Shown here: one piece after another, positions 37,285 to 46,991 of the stretch
Layout of the letters: every line of letters begins with the position of its first letter
Position numbering within the stretch: position 1 is the first letter of the stretch
NCBI GenBank assembly: GCA_025356075.1
Contig: JANXUT010000064.1
Location: forward strand, 26,001 to 90,000
Length of the DNA: 64,000 nt
Direction of reading: 5' to 3'
Source: Pseudomonadota bacterium
GTDB taxonomy: Bacteria; Pseudomonadota; Gammaproteobacteria; Steroidobacterales; Steroidobacteraceae
Translations under genes and position numbers: made by a program
Notes under the pieces: generated by a model
Database searches by the model: none
Told to the model about the DNA's origin: nothing
Seen by the model: the letters and a program-made list of their open reading frames with translations, nothing else

Positions 37285-38868
37285 TTACTGCAGCAGCTTC
37301 AGCACGCCCTGCGGCAGTGCGTTGGCCTGCGCCAGAATCGACGTACCGGCCTGCTGCAGGATCTGCGCGCGGGTCAGGTTCGAGGTTTCCGCCGCGAAGT
37401 CCGCGTCCTGGATCCGGCTGCGGGCAGCCGTGAGGTTGGTCGTGGTCGTACCCAAGCTCGCGATGGCCGAGGTGAAGCGGTTCTGGATCGCGCCGAAGGT
37501 GCCGCGCAGCGAGTCGATCGAGGTCAACGCCGAGTCGACCGCGAGGATGGCGCTGTTGGCGCCGCTCACCGTGAGCACGTTCTGCGCAGCCAGGCTGCTC
37601 GCCGCCTGCTGGTTCGATGCCGCAAACCCAAGCGCGGCCTGAGCACCGGCGTTGAGCTGCAGGCTCGCATTGGAGTCGAGCGTGACCTGGCCGCGGTAGA
37701 CGGCCGAAGTCGTGCCTGCCGCAGGGCTGCCCGCGCCCGTCGACGTCGTCGTCGACAGCACCGAGGAGACGACGCCAGCTGACGTCGAGGTACCGGCGCC
37801 CGTCACGGTCTCATTGAGCGCGATGTTGCGACCGTCAACCGCGGTCAGCACGAGGCCGCCCGAGGAATCCTGCGAGGCGATGACGCCCGTCTGGCTGCTG
37901 ACACCGTTGATCTGCGTGATCGCCGAGGCGATCGTCACGGTGCCGGCACCGGTGATGTTGCCGCTGTCGAGCGCGGACACGCCGTTGATCTGCAGGTTGT
38001 AGTCCTGCGTGCCAGCCACGTTGCCGGTCACGGCGACGAAGTTGCCACCGAGCTGGCCGAGCGAGAGCACGTTGGTCGCGCTCGCCGTCACGCCGACGAC
38101 GCCCGAACCGTTGACCGCAGCAGCCTTCGCGTAGGCGCTGTCGGCCGTCTGGCCCGAGAGCGTGCCGACGAAGCTGGCCGTGGCCGCGATCGTGGTCGAG
38201 GCACCGCCGTTCGGGGTGATCGAGTAGGTCGAGGAGCCGTCAAACGCCGTCGCGGTGACGCCGGTGTAGGCCTGCGAGGCAGCCGTCGCCACCGATTCGG
38301 CCGCGACCGTCGGGGCGACCGTCTGCGAGACCGTGCCCGTGTTGTTGACGAACGCGCCGATCGCATTGGTCTTCGTGCTGACGCTCAGGCCGACCGAGAT
38401 CGTCTGGCCGACGTTCGCACCGACCTGGAAGGTCGCGTTGCCGAACGTGCCATCGAGCAGGTTGCGGTTGTTGAACGAGGTCTGTGTCGCGATGCGGTTG
38501 ATCTCGGCGATGTCCTGCTGCACCTGCGCATCGAGCGCCTTGCGGTCAGAGGAGCTGTTCGTCGCGTTCGCCGACTCGACGGCGAGCTGGCGAATGCTCT
38601 GCAGGTTGTTGGTGACCTGCTGCAGCGCGCCTTCGGCGGTCTGCGCGAGCGAGATGCCGTCGTTGGCGTTCTGCGAGGCCTGGGTGAGGCCGTTGATCTG
38701 GGTCGTGAACCGGTCCGAGATCGCAAGTCCCGCCGGGTCGTCGGCAGCGTTGTTGATCCGCAGGCCCGAAGACAGGCGCTGCAGCGAAGTCGCCAGCGAC
38801 TTCTGGCTGTTCGACAGGTTGAGCTGCGCATTCAGCGAAGCGATGTTGGTGTTGATGACAAGTGACAT
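37285..38868 (-). CDS. fliC: Flagellin FliC
   Basis: 527 residues. Conserved D0/D1 N-terminus (SLVINTNIASLNAQLNL, LQRLSSGLRINNAADDPAGL) and C-terminus (RIQDADFAAETSNLTRAQIL, ILAQANALPQGVLKLLQ) frame a long Thr/Ala/Ser/Val-rich variable region. It is the filament subunit, exported with FliS. AGGAG lies 7 nt before the ATG. Transcribed from a sigma-28 promoter about 100 nt upstream. Confidence 0.97.
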   Translation of the reverse strand: MSLVINTNIASLNAQLNLSNSQKSLATSLQRLSSGLRINNAADDPAGLAISDRFTTQINGLTQASQNANDGISLAQTAEGALQQVTNNLQSIRQLAVESANATNSSSDRKALDAQVQQDIAEINRIATQTSFNNRNLLDGTFGNATFQVGANVGQTISVGLSVSTKTNAIGAFVNNTGTVSQTVAPTVAAESVATAASQAYTGVTATAFDGSSTYSITPNGGASTTIAATASFVGTLSGQTADSAYAKAAAVNGSGVVGVTASATNVLSLGQLGGNFVAVTGNVAGTQDYNLQINGVSALDSGNITGAGTVTIASAITQINGVSSQTGVIASQDSSGGLVLTAVDGRNIALNETVTGAGTSTSAGVVSSVLSTTTSTGAGSPAAGTTSAVYRGQVTLDSNASLQLNAGAQAALGFAASNQQAASSLAAQNVLTVSGANSAILAVDSALTSIDSLRGTFGAIQNRFTSAIASLGTTTTNLTAARSRIQDADFAAETSNLTRAQILQQAGTSILAQANALPQGVLKLLQ

Positions 38869-38962
38869 TTGTTGGCTCCTGGTGACGGTCCGGCCGTAGG
38901 CAATTCCTGGGGGCTCGGGTGTTGGTCCCTAGGCCCGCCAGGCGGACCGAATAATCGACTCA
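38869..38962 (-). promoter_or_regulatory. fliC mRNA leader with four GGA motifs
   Basis: Predicted 94-nt leader. GGA occurs at 38926-38928, 38905-38907, 38889-38891 and within the Shine-Dalgarno at 38877-38879, two of them as CAGGA. CsrA/RsmA-family proteins bind A(N)GGA, so post-transcriptional control is plausible; a CsrA-family gene lies at 52715. Confidence 0.5.
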
Positions 38963-38968
38963 GGTGAT

Positions 38969-38995
38969 TTATCGGTTGGTGGTCCGGGATCTTTA
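38969..38995 (-). promoter_or_regulatory. Sigma-28 (FliA) promoter of fliC
   Basis: TAAAGATC (38995-38988), 11-nt spacer, ACCGATAA (38976-38969) on the minus strand, against TAAAGTTT-N11-GCCGATAA. The remaining sequence to the rhomboid start at 39182 is GC-rich and shows nothing else I can name. Confidence 0.88.
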
Positions 38996-39181
38996 GGAGA
39001 GCTGCTGCCCGGGTGCGGAAGTGAGACGTGTCGCACGGTCTCGGCGGGGCGGCAGGTGGTAATGGCGGGCGGCGGCCGGGCATTCCGGCGCTCGTACTCT
39101 ATATATCGGTCAAGGCGCCGCGTTCTTGAGGCCCGCCTGGCCGGTTGAAGTCCGCCCCGTCCGGCGCCAGATTGGCCGGAC

Positions 39182-40078
39182 GTGGACAGCGACCCCCCCT
39201 GGTTCGAGGTATTCCGGTCGGTGGGGCCGGCGGCGTGCGATGAGCGCGCGCTCGTGCTCCTCGCGGTCGGCATCCAGGGCACCGTCGAGGCGGGCCCCGC
39301 CGGCTTCAGCCTCCTCGTCGGCCAGGGCGACGCCGGTCGGGCGCTCGAGGAGCTCGAACGCTACCGCCTCGAGAACCGCCCGCGGCCGCGTCCGCTGCCC
39401 CTTAAGCTGCACCGCGGCGCGCTTGGCGGGGCGGCGGCGTACGTCGCGATCCTCTTCCTGGTCGGTGTCGCGAGCAGCCGCTCGCTCGGGCGCTTCGACT
39501 GGTACGGCGCCGGCATCCTCGACGGCGCGCGGTTCCAGCACGGCGAGTACTGGAGGTCGATCACGGCGTTGACGCTGCACGCCGATCTCGCGCACCTCGC
39601 GGCCAATGCCGGGTTCGGCGCGCTTTTCGGCTATCTCGCGGCTCGCGTCTACGGCGCCGGCGCCGCCTGGCTCCTCATCCTCATCGCCGCAACCCTCGCC
39701 AACCTCGCCAACGGGGCGCTGATGCCCGACTGGCGCAGCTCGCTCGGGGCCTCGACCGCCGTGTTCGCGGCGCTCGGGGCGCTGGCCGTGCACCGCTGGC
39801 CGGCGGCAACCCGCCGCGCGCGCCTGGGTCTCGCCGGCGCCCCGATCGTCGCGGCGCTCGTGCTGCTGGCGCTCCTCGGTACCGGCGATGCGCACACCGA
39901 CATCAGTGCCCATGCGCTTGGATTTGCGGCCGGTGCGCTTCTCGCCGTGCCGCTCAGGCGCTACGCGCCCTCGCCCGGCCGGCCGCAGCGCCGCGCCGCG
40001 CGCCTCGCGCTCCTCATCCTCGTCGCTGCCTGGGGCGCCGCGCTCGCGGCGCAAGTCATCGGGCGCCAGGGCTACTAG
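39182..40078 (+). CDS. Rhomboid-family intramembrane serine protease
   Basis: 298 residues, about six transmembrane helices after a 75-residue cytosolic domain. Family motifs: GEYWRSITALTLHADLAHLA in the first loops/helices, catalytic Ser191 in GASTA (usual motif GxSG/GxSx), His244 in TDISAHALGFAAG. It would cut substrates inside the inner membrane. It lies alone on the plus strand between fliC and flgL, and its TAG stop overlaps the flgL stop in a shared CTAG. GTG 39182 is the assumed start. Confidence 0.88.
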   Translation: MDSDPPWFEVFRSVGPAACDERALVLLAVGIQGTVEAGPAGFSLLVGQGDAGRALEELERYRLENRPRPRPLPLKLHRGALGGAAAYVAILFLVGVASSRSLGRFDWYGAGILDGARFQHGEYWRSITALTLHADLAHLAANAGFGALFGYLAARVYGAGAAWLLILIAATLANLANGALMPDWRSSLGASTAVFAALGALAVHRWPAATRRARLGLAGAPIVAALVLLALLGTGDAHTDISAHALGFAAGALLAVPLRRYAPSPGRPQRRAARLALLILVAAWGAALAAQVIGRQGY

Positions 40079-41268
40079 ATGTAGTTGAAGAGCGTGAGGT
40101 GCTGCGTCTTCACGTAGCTCGCCTGGGCGGCCTGGAGCCCGGTGATCTGCTGGTTGAGCTTGGTGATCGCCGATGCGTAGTCGAGATCGCGCAGGTTCGA
40201 CATGGTGCTCTTGAGCTGCAGCGTGAGCGCGCTGCTGGTCGTCGTCTGCGAATCGATCGCGGAGAGGCGCGCGCCTACCTGCGAGCGTACCGTCGAGACG
40301 TTGGTCAGCGACTGGTCGATGGCCTCGACCGCGCGGTTGATGCCGTTGACCGCCGCGGGTTGGCCGGCGGCACTCGAGGTCGTGAGCGCGGTGACGAGGT
40401 TCCTGAGCGTCGTGAACATGTCCTGGTTGCTGCTCGGGGCGACGCTGAACGTGTCGCCCGCCGCCGGCGTGCCGTCGAGCTCGAGCTGGGCGCCGTTGAA
40501 GGCGAGCGTCTGGCCGTCGGTGTAGGCGCCCGCCTGCACCGTCGCGCCGGTCGAGTCGGTGACGGTGTAGGCGGCCGGCGTCGAGAATGTGATCGTGTAG
40601 GGCGGCGAGCCCGCGGCCCAGCTTGCCGGGTTCGTGACCGAGTTGGTCCCGAGGACGGCGCTGCCGGTGTTGGTGCTCGCGGCGCTCGCGACGAAGGTGC
40701 CGTTGCCGTTCCGGATCTGCTGGAACACGGCGGCGCCGCTGTCGCTGTCGGCGACGGTGCGGTTGCTGCCGATCTGCACGAATCGCTGCGACTGCGTGCC
40801 GTTGTAGGCGACGCCGGCGCTCGTCTGGCTGAACGGGACAGTGCTCGTCGCCCCGCCCGAAAAGAGGTACTGGCCGCTCCCGTCCTGGGTGTTGGCGAGC
40901 TGCATCAGGCTCTGCAGCTGCTGGTTGATCTGCGTCGCGATCGTCGCGCGCGTCTCGGTCGTCTGGGTGGCGTTCGCTGCCTCGAGCGCGAGGCTCCTGA
41001 TGCTCTGCAGCGTATTGGTGACGCTGCCGAGCGTGCTGTCCTCGATCGACAGGCGGCTCTGCGCGAGGTTCGCATTGGTCGCGTACTGCGCGGTCTGCTC
41101 GAGCGTCGCCTGCAGCGACAGCACCTGGCTCGCGCCGACGGGATCCTGCGCGGGCTCACTGAACTTGAGCCCGGTCGTGATCTGCTGCTGCAGGAGCGCG
41201 AGGCTCGTTTCCTGCTGGTTCTGGGAATCGATGAAGAGCTGGGCGATGTAGTTCGAGGAGATACGCAC
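40075..41268 (-). CDS. flgL: Hook-filament junction protein FlgL
   Basis: 397 residues with flagellin-like ends: RISSNYIAQLFIDSQNQQET, LSIEDSTLGSVTNTLQSIRS at the N-terminus and the C-terminal helix LRDLDYASAITKLNQQITGL. It forms the second junction ring between hook and filament. 2 nt after flgK. Confidence 0.95.
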   Translation of the reverse strand: MRISSNYIAQLFIDSQNQQETSLALLQQQITTGLKFSEPAQDPVGASQVLSLQATLEQTAQYATNANLAQSRLSIEDSTLGSVTNTLQSIRSLALEAANATQTTETRATIATQINQQLQSLMQLANTQDGSGQYLFSGGATSTVPFSQTSAGVAYNGTQSQRFVQIGSNRTVADSDSGAAVFQQIRNGNGTFVASAASTNTGSAVLGTNSVTNPASWAAGSPPYTITFSTPAAYTVTDSTGATVQAGAYTDGQTLAFNGAQLELDGTPAAGDTFSVAPSSNQDMFTTLRNLVTALTTSSAAGQPAAVNGINRAVEAIDQSLTNVSTVRSQVGARLSAIDSQTTTSSALTLQLKSTMSNLRDLDYASAITKLNQQITGLQAAQASYVKTQHLTLFNYI

Positions 41269-41270
41269 GA

Positions 41271-43232
41271 TTAGCCACCTCCGAAGGCACGGATCAGCGT
41301 CTGGAACATCGAGTCGGCGGTCGCCACCAGCTTGGCCGTGGCGGCGTAGGCCTCCTGCCAGCGCAGCATGTTGGCGGCCTCCTCGTCGATGTTGACGCCC
41401 GAGACATTCTGCACGGTCTGGGTCGCCTGCGCGACGAGCGACTGCTGGGCGCTTTGCGCCTGCGTGACCTGCTGGGTCTCGGTGCCGACGACGTTGACGA
41501 GGTTCGAGTAAGCGGCGCCGAGTCCGAGCGTGCCGCCGGCGAGCGAGGTGCGGGACTGGAGCCCGGCCATCGCGAGCGCATTGGTGTTGTCGCCGGAGCC
41601 GGTCGTGTTCGGCGCCACGGTGAACTGATCGCCCAGCGCCGGCCTTCCCGTCAGCGTGACCGTCCAGCCGCCGCCCGAGCCCGCGAGGCCGGCGACCGCG
41701 GGGGCGGTGATCACGCCGTTCGCGCCGAGCGTTTGCACGGCGGAGGTAACCGAGGTCGCGGCGGAGGTCTGCGTCGTGACGGTGTAGGTGGTTGCTGAGA
41801 GGAAGTTGATCGTCGCCGGCATCAGCAGGCTGGTGTCGGCCGCGTTCGGCACCTGCGGGGCACCGACCGTCGCGTTGCTCGCATTTGCAAGCGAGGCGGC
41901 CGATTGCAGCGGGTTCGCGGCCGCGATTCCGGCGGGATCGGTGAGCACGACCTTGAGGCTCGTCGCCGCGGTCGCGGTCGGCTCGATCAGGAAGGAGTCG
42001 CCGTTGGCGGGGGCACCGGCGACGACCAGCGAGAGGCCGTCGAAGCTGAGGGGGCTCGCGGCGGTGCCGGCGCCGCTCAGGCTAACGCTCGGGCCGCTGC
42101 CGGCCACCTGCGCGCTCCACGCGCCGCCTTGGTAGCGGAGCACGTAGTTGTTGGTCGTCAGCTGCCCGATCGTCGCGCTCGTGAGCGCGCTCGCCGTCAG
42201 CGTCGCGGTGCCGGTGTTGCTCGCGGCGCCGAGCGCCTGCGGCGCAGCGACGGTGAAGATCGCCTGGCCGAGCTTCGCATTCTGGTCGAAGCCCTGCGCC
42301 TGCTGGCTGTTGACGAGCACCGCGACCCCGGTCGCGACCTGGCCGAGCGCGTTCAGCGTCGGCTGGATCAACTGGCTCGAGACCTGCAGCAGGCCGCCGA
42401 GCTGGCCACCGGTCAGCGAACTCGTGATGACCTGCTTGGCCGCGCCACCGCCGTAGGAGATGTCGAGCTTGGTGGCGTCATAGCCGTTCGGGACGGTCGC
42501 GAGCGGCGTCGTCTGGGTACCGATGACGAGCGGCTGGCCGTTGCCGATGAACACGTCGATGGCACCGTTGCTCTCGAGGTTGGTCTTGACGGAGGTGAGC
42601 GCGCTCAGCTGCGTCAGCAGCTGGTCACGCTGGTCGAGCAGATCGTTCGGGCTCGAGCCCGAGGTTGCCCCGGTCGCGACCGCGATCGTCTGGTTCAGCT
42701 TCGCGATCGAGGCGGCAAGGCTGTTGATGGTGCCGACGGTCGACTGGATCTGGCTGTTCGCGTTCGCATTCAGCGCGTTCAGCTGGCTCGCGGTCTGGCT
42801 GAGTGAGCTCGCGAGCCCCTGCGCCTGCGACAGCACGTTCTGGCGGTTGCTGACCGAGCTTGGGTTGCTCGCGAGCGTCTGCCAGGCGTTGAAGAAGCTC
42901 GTGATGGCGCTCGAGACGCCGTTGGTCGAGCCACCAACCAGCGTGTCGACCTGGTTTGCGATGTTGAGGTAGGCGGTCTGCTGGCTGAGGACACCCGTGC
43001 CGGTCCTCAGCTGGTTGACCGCGAACTGGTCATAGGCGCGCGAGACGCCGGTGAGGTCGACGCCATTGCCGATGTAGGTGCCGGCGGTCGCATCGGGCGT
43101 GCGTTCGGTCAGGCTTGCGAGCTGCCGGCTGTATCCCGGCGTCGTCGCGTTCGCGACGTTGTTGCTCGTGACCGCGAGCGCGTTCTGGAACGCGATCAGG
43201 CCCGATACGGCAGTGTCGAATACGTTGGCCAT
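41271..43232 (-). CDS. flgK: Hook-filament junction protein FlgK
   Basis: 653 residues. Rod/hook signature at the N-terminus (AVTSNNVANATTPGYSRQLA), coiled coils, a long variable centre, and the C-terminal VSGVNIDEEAANMLRWQEAY-A-KLV motif of axial proteins. First junction ring on the hook; secreted after the FliK switch. Confidence 0.97.
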   Translation of the reverse strand: MANVFDTAVSGLIAFQNALAVTSNNVANATTPGYSRQLASLTERTPDATAGTYIGNGVDLTGVSRAYDQFAVNQLRTGTGVLSQQTAYLNIANQVDTLVGGSTNGVSSAITSFFNAWQTLASNPSSVSNRQNVLSQAQGLASSLSQTASQLNALNANANSQIQSTVGTINSLAASIAKLNQTIAVATGATSGSSPNDLLDQRDQLLTQLSALTSVKTNLESNGAIDVFIGNGQPLVIGTQTTPLATVPNGYDATKLDISYGGGAAKQVITSSLTGGQLGGLLQVSSQLIQPTLNALGQVATGVAVLVNSQQAQGFDQNAKLGQAIFTVAAPQALGAASNTGTATLTASALTSATIGQLTTNNYVLRYQGGAWSAQVAGSGPSVSLSGAGTAASPLSFDGLSLVVAGAPANGDSFLIEPTATAATSLKVVLTDPAGIAAANPLQSAASLANASNATVGAPQVPNAADTSLLMPATINFLSATTYTVTTQTSAATSVTSAVQTLGANGVITAPAVAGLAGSGGGWTVTLTGRPALGDQFTVAPNTTGSGDNTNALAMAGLQSRTSLAGGTLGLGAAYSNLVNVVGTETQQVTQAQSAQQSLVAQATQTVQNVSGVNIDEEAANMLRWQEAYAATAKLVATADSMFQTLIRAFGGG

Positions 43233-43289
43233 GGGTCTCGTCGGTCGGGCGCCAGGCGCCCTTCAGGTTCGTAAGCCCGTCTCGTACGG

Positions 43290-44297
43290 TCAGAAGATCG
43301 GCTCGTCCTCGGGCTTCTTGAGGGCGGCAACGGCGTCCCGGAGGGTCGATGAGCGCAATACTGCGGTTATCTTCGTCGAATAGGCGGGATCTGTAGCGTA
43401 CCCCGCCCTATGTAGCGCAACGGCGAACGCTTCACCGTCCTGGCCCTGCTGCAGCGCACCAGAGAACCGGGCGTTGCCTTTCAGGAAGGCCACGTAGTCC
43501 TCGAAGCTGTGGGCGACCGATTCGTAGGCCCGGAAGGGCTCCCGCCGGCGCTCGGGGACGCCGCCCGAGTACTCGAGCGTCTCCTTGACCGTGCGGCGCC
43601 CGGCCCAGCCCGCGTCCGCCTTGATGCCGAACACGTTGAAGCTCGAGCTGCCGTCGGCGGCCGGGATTTGCCGCCCCCAGTTGCTCTCGAGCGCCGCCTG
43701 CGCGACGAGTGCGAGTGGGTCGACGCCAAGCTCGGCGCCCGCGGCCTCGGCATCCGGGAGCACGAGCGCCACGAAATCCTCAGGCGTCGCCGCGAGCGCG
43801 CCGCTGCCGCCACTCGCCGTCGGCGCCGCTTCCGCGGGCGCGAGCGCCCCCGCCTCGCGAAGCGCATCCGCGATCGCGGCGGCCTCACCCACCGGCGCAC
43901 GCCGGAGCGGCTTTTGGTAGCGCTCGAGCGCGTGCGCGGCGGCGGCGCCGTGCGGGGTGAGGCTGCGCACCAGAAGGTCGGCGATGCCGAGGCCGCGGCC
44001 CTGCGACAAGGTCAGCGACAGCTGCTGGTCGAGGAGATCCTGGTAAAGGCGCGTCTGGTCGTTGTCAAAGAGCCCGTCGCCGAGCTTCGCCTCGCGCATC
44101 GACTTCATCATCATGTTGATCATCATCGACTCGAACTGCTGCGCAACCGCCCTCAGCGTCGCGGGATCGTGCGGCGAGGCGCTGGCGGCGGATTTGAGCG
44201 ATTGCAGGCCCTGCAGGTCGAGCCAGTTCTGCGCGCCGGCGTCGGTTGCTGTCGGCGTGATGGGCGCGATCGGCTGGATGGGAATGTTGGCGGTCAT
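43290..44297 (-). CDS. flgJ: Flagellar rod assembly protein/peptidoglycan hydrolase FlgJ
   Basis: 335 residues. N-terminal rod-capping domain (AQQFESMMINMMMKSMREAK, LYQDLLDQQLSLTLSQGRG) and C-terminal glucosaminidase domain (VAQAALESNWGRQIPA with the catalytic Glu, FNVFGIKAD, YATDPAYSTKI). It drills the cell wall for the rod. Confidence 0.96.
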   Translation of the reverse strand: MTANIPIQPIAPITPTATDAGAQNWLDLQGLQSLKSAASASPHDPATLRAVAQQFESMMINMMMKSMREAKLGDGLFDNDQTRLYQDLLDQQLSLTLSQGRGLGIADLLVRSLTPHGAAAAHALERYQKPLRRAPVGEAAAIADALREAGALAPAEAAPTASGGSGALAATPEDFVALVLPDAEAAGAELGVDPLALVAQAALESNWGRQIPAADGSSSFNVFGIKADAGWAGRRTVKETLEYSGGVPERRREPFRAYESVAHSFEDYVAFLKGNARFSGALQQGQDGEAFAVALHRAGYATDPAYSTKITAVLRSSTLRDAVAALKKPEDEPIF

Positions 44298-44299
44298 GG

Positions 44300-45451
44300 T
44301 CAGATCACGATGAGCTCGCCGTGCAGGGCGCCGGCCTGCTGCAGCGCCTCGAGGATCGCCACGAGGTCGCCGGGAGCCGCGCCCACCTGGTTGACTGCGC
44401 GGACGATCTCATCGAGCGAGACGCCGGGCTCGAACAGGAACATGCGGCTGCCCTTCTGCTGCACGTCGATCGTGGAGTCCGGCGTCACGGCCGTCTGGCC
44501 GCCCTGCGACAGCGCCGCGGGCTGGCTGACGCGGAGGTCTTCCTTGATGGTGACGGTGAGCGAGCCGTGCGAGACGGCCGCCGCGGTGACCAGCACGTGG
44601 TTGCCGATGACGACGGTGCCGGTGCGTGAATTGATGATGACGCGCGCGGCTGCCTCGCCCGGGTTGACGTCGAGGTTCTCGAGCACCGACAGGAATGCGA
44701 CCCGCTGGCCGGCATCCGCGGGAGCCCGCACCCGCACCGAGACCGCATCGATCGGCTGGGCGGTGTCCTCGCCGAGCTCCTTGTTGATGCGCTGGGCGAG
44801 GTGGGTCGCCGTCGTGAAGTCGGCCGTGTGCAGGCTCAAGGTGAGCGTATCGCCGCTTCCGAACGTGGTCGGCACGAGCCGCTCGACGGTGGCGCCGTTC
44901 GGCACGCGTCCCGAGGTCGGCACGTTGACGGTCACCTTCGAGCCGTCGTTGGCCTGCGCGCCGAAGCCGTTGACGACGAGGTTGCCCTGCGCCATCGCGT
45001 AGACCTGGCCGTCGAGGCCCTTGAGTGGCGTCACGAGGAGCGCGCCACCGCGCAAGCTCTTCGCGTTGCCGATCGAGCTCACCGTGACGTCGATCGTCTG
45101 GCCAGGCTTCACGAACGGCGGCAGCTCCGCGTGCACCGACACGGCCGCGACGTTCTTGAGCTGCGGGGTCGAGCCCGCCGGGATCGTGATGCCGAGCTGC
45201 TCGAGCCAGTTCTTGAGACCCTGCACCGTGAATGGCGCCTGACTCGTCTGGTCGCCGGAGCTGTCGAGGCCGACGACCAGGCCGTAGCCGACGAGCTGGT
45301 TCGCGCGCACGCCCTGCACGCTCGCGAGGTCCTTGATGCGCTGGGTCGGGTTCGCATCGGCGAAGGCGGGTGAGGCGATGGTGAGCGCCGCCGCGAGCGT
45401 GAAGAGGCACTTCGCGAGCGTTGCGGCGGCACCGGGACGGTGAGCTTGCAT
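44300..45451 (-). CDS. flgI: Flagellar P-ring protein FlgI
   Basis: 383 residues with a signal peptide (cleavage near PAFADA), then [20 protein letters not shown] and [20 protein letters not shown], the FlgI hallmark. It builds the bushing in the peptidoglycan; needs FlgA (50948) as chaperone. 2 nt before flgJ. Confidence 0.97.
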   Translation of the reverse strand: MQAHRPGAAATLAKCLFTLAAALTIASPAFADANPTQRIKDLASVQGVRANQLVGYGLVVGLDSSGDQTSQAPFTVQGLKNWLEQLGITIPAGSTPQLKNVAAVSVHAELPPFVKPGQTIDVTVSSIGNAKSLRGGALLVTPLKGLDGQVYAMAQGNLVVNGFGAQANDGSKVTVNVPTSGRVPNGATVERLVPTTFGSGDTLTLSLHTADFTTATHLAQRINKELGEDTAQPIDAVSVRVRAPADAGQRVAFLSVLENLDVNPGEAAARVIINSRTGTVVIGNHVLVTAAAVSHGSLTVTIKEDLRVSQPAALSQGGQTAVTPDSTIDVQQKGSRMFLFEPGVSLDEIVRAVNQVGAAPGDLVAILEALQQAGALHGELIVI

Positions 45452-45459
45452 GGCGGCCT

Positions 45460-46161
45460 TCAGAACGGCGTGATCGGCGAGTTGAAGAAGCGCGACAACC
45501 AGCCCTGGCGGTTGCTCGCGTCGAGGGCGCCGCGGCCGCTGTAGCTGATCCTCGCGTCCGCGATCCGGTCGGAGGTGACCGAGTTGTCGAGCTGCACGTC
45601 GACAGCGCGGACGACGCCCGTGACCCGCACGAACTCCTCGCCCTGGTTGAGCTGCAGCGCCCGCTCGCCGGACACGAGCAGGTTGCCGTTCGGCAGCACC
45701 TCGGTGACGACCGCCGTGATACTTCCTGTCAGCTGGTTCTGCTGCGAGCTCGTGCCATTTCCGGTGAAGGCGCGCTTGCCGCCGATCGTGGTATCGCCGA
45801 AGGGTGACCAGCCGCCAACGAGCGGGGCGTTGAGCGCGGCGCTTGATTCCTTGGCCGTCTGCGTGCTCGCGGTCTTGGTGGCGTTGAACGCCTCCTGCAG
45901 GCGGATCGTGATCACATCGCCGACCTGGTGCGCGCGCGGATCCTCGAAGTAGGAGGTCGAGCGGCCCGCCTGGTAGATGGCGCCTTCCTGCGCGGCGGGC
46001 ATCCTGAGCGCCGCGCGGTACGCCGGGCCGACCGCGGCGGGCGGCAGCGGCGGCGTACGAAAGAGGTCGGTGCCGCAGCCGCCAAGCGCGAGGCTGGCGG
46101 CGAGCGCGACCGCGAGGCGACCGGCGATGGCCCGCGTGTGGGCGAGCAAGTCGGCGTTCAC
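45460..46161 (-). CDS. flgH: Flagellar L-ring lipoprotein FlgH
   Basis: 233 residues from GTG 46161, overlapping the flgG stop as GTGA. Lipoprotein signal with LALGGC (Cys29); family motifs [30 protein letters not shown] and a C-terminal GWLSRFF. Outer-membrane ring. The open frame continues upstream only through antiphase flgG sequence. Confidence 0.95.
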   Translation of the reverse strand: MNADLLAHTRAIAGRLAVALAASLALGGCGTDLFRTPPLPPAAVGPAYRAALRMPAAQEGAIYQAGRSTSYFEDPRAHQVGDVITIRLQEAFNATKTASTQTAKESSAALNAPLVGGWSPFGDTTIGGKRAFTGNGTSSQQNQLTGSITAVVTEVLPNGNLLVSGERALQLNQGEEFVRVTGVVRAVDVQLDNSVTSDRIADARISYSGRGALDASNRQGWLSRFFNSPITPF

Positions 46162-46943
46162 AGGTTGCTCGTCAGGTACTGCAGCATCTGGTCGGTCGTC
46201 TGGATCGACTTCGAGTTCATCTCGTAGGCGCGCTGCGTCTCGATCATGTTGACCATCTCCTGGACGATGTTCACGTTCGAGCCTTCGAGGTTTCCCTGCA
46301 GGAGCGTGCCCAAGCCATTGATGCCGGGAGCGCCGGTCTGCGGCGCGCCGCTCGCGGCGGACTCGACCAGGAGGTTCTGGCCGCGCGGCTCGAGGCCCGC
46401 CTCGTTGATGAAGTCCGCCATCGTGAGCTGGCCGATCGTGGTCGGGGCCGATGAGCCCGCCAGGATCGCACCGACCGTACCGTCGGCGCCGATCGTCACC
46501 GAGGTCGCGTTCGCCGGCACCGTGATCGCCGGCTGCAACTGGTAGCCCGAGCTCGTGACCATCTGGCCCTGCGAGTTCACCTGGAACGAGCCATCGCGCG
46601 TGTAGGCGAGCGTCCCGTCCGGCATCAGTACCTGGAAGAAGCCTTTGCCCTGGATCGCGATGTCGAGCGAGTTGCCGGTCTGCGAGAGGCTGCCCTGGGT
46701 GTTCAGCTTCTCCGTCGCGACCACCCGCACGCCGGTGCCGAGGTACAGGCCCGATGGCAGCTGCGTGTCCTGGGTCGACTGCGCGCCGACCTGGCGCACG
46801 TTCTGGTAGAGGAGGTCCTGGAACACGCCGCGGCTCAGCTTGAAGCCCGTCGTGTTCACGTTGGCGATGTTGTTGGCGACGACCGCCATGCGCGTGTCCT
46901 GCGCATCGAGTCCACTCTTGGCGGCCCACAGTGCGGGAGTCAT
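46158..46943 (-). CDS. flgG: Distal rod protein FlgG
   Basis: 261 residues, the usual length. [40 protein letters not shown] at the start and [20 protein letters not shown] at the end are diagnostic. Confidence 0.97.
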   Translation of the reverse strand: MTPALWAAKSGLDAQDTRMAVVANNIANVNTTGFKLSRGVFQDLLYQNVRQVGAQSTQDTQLPSGLYLGTGVRVVATEKLNTQGSLSQTGNSLDIAIQGKGFFQVLMPDGTLAYTRDGSFQVNSQGQMVTSSGYQLQPAITVPANATSVTIGADGTVGAILAGSSAPTTIGQLTMADFINEAGLEPRGQNLLVESAASGAPQTGAPGINGLGTLLQGNLEGSNVNIVQEMVNMIETQRAYEMNSKSIQTTDQMLQYLTSNL

Positions 46944-46991
46944 TGCGTTATGCCTCGGTAGCGTGTGTAAGGAGCGCGTTCATCGCCGCGC

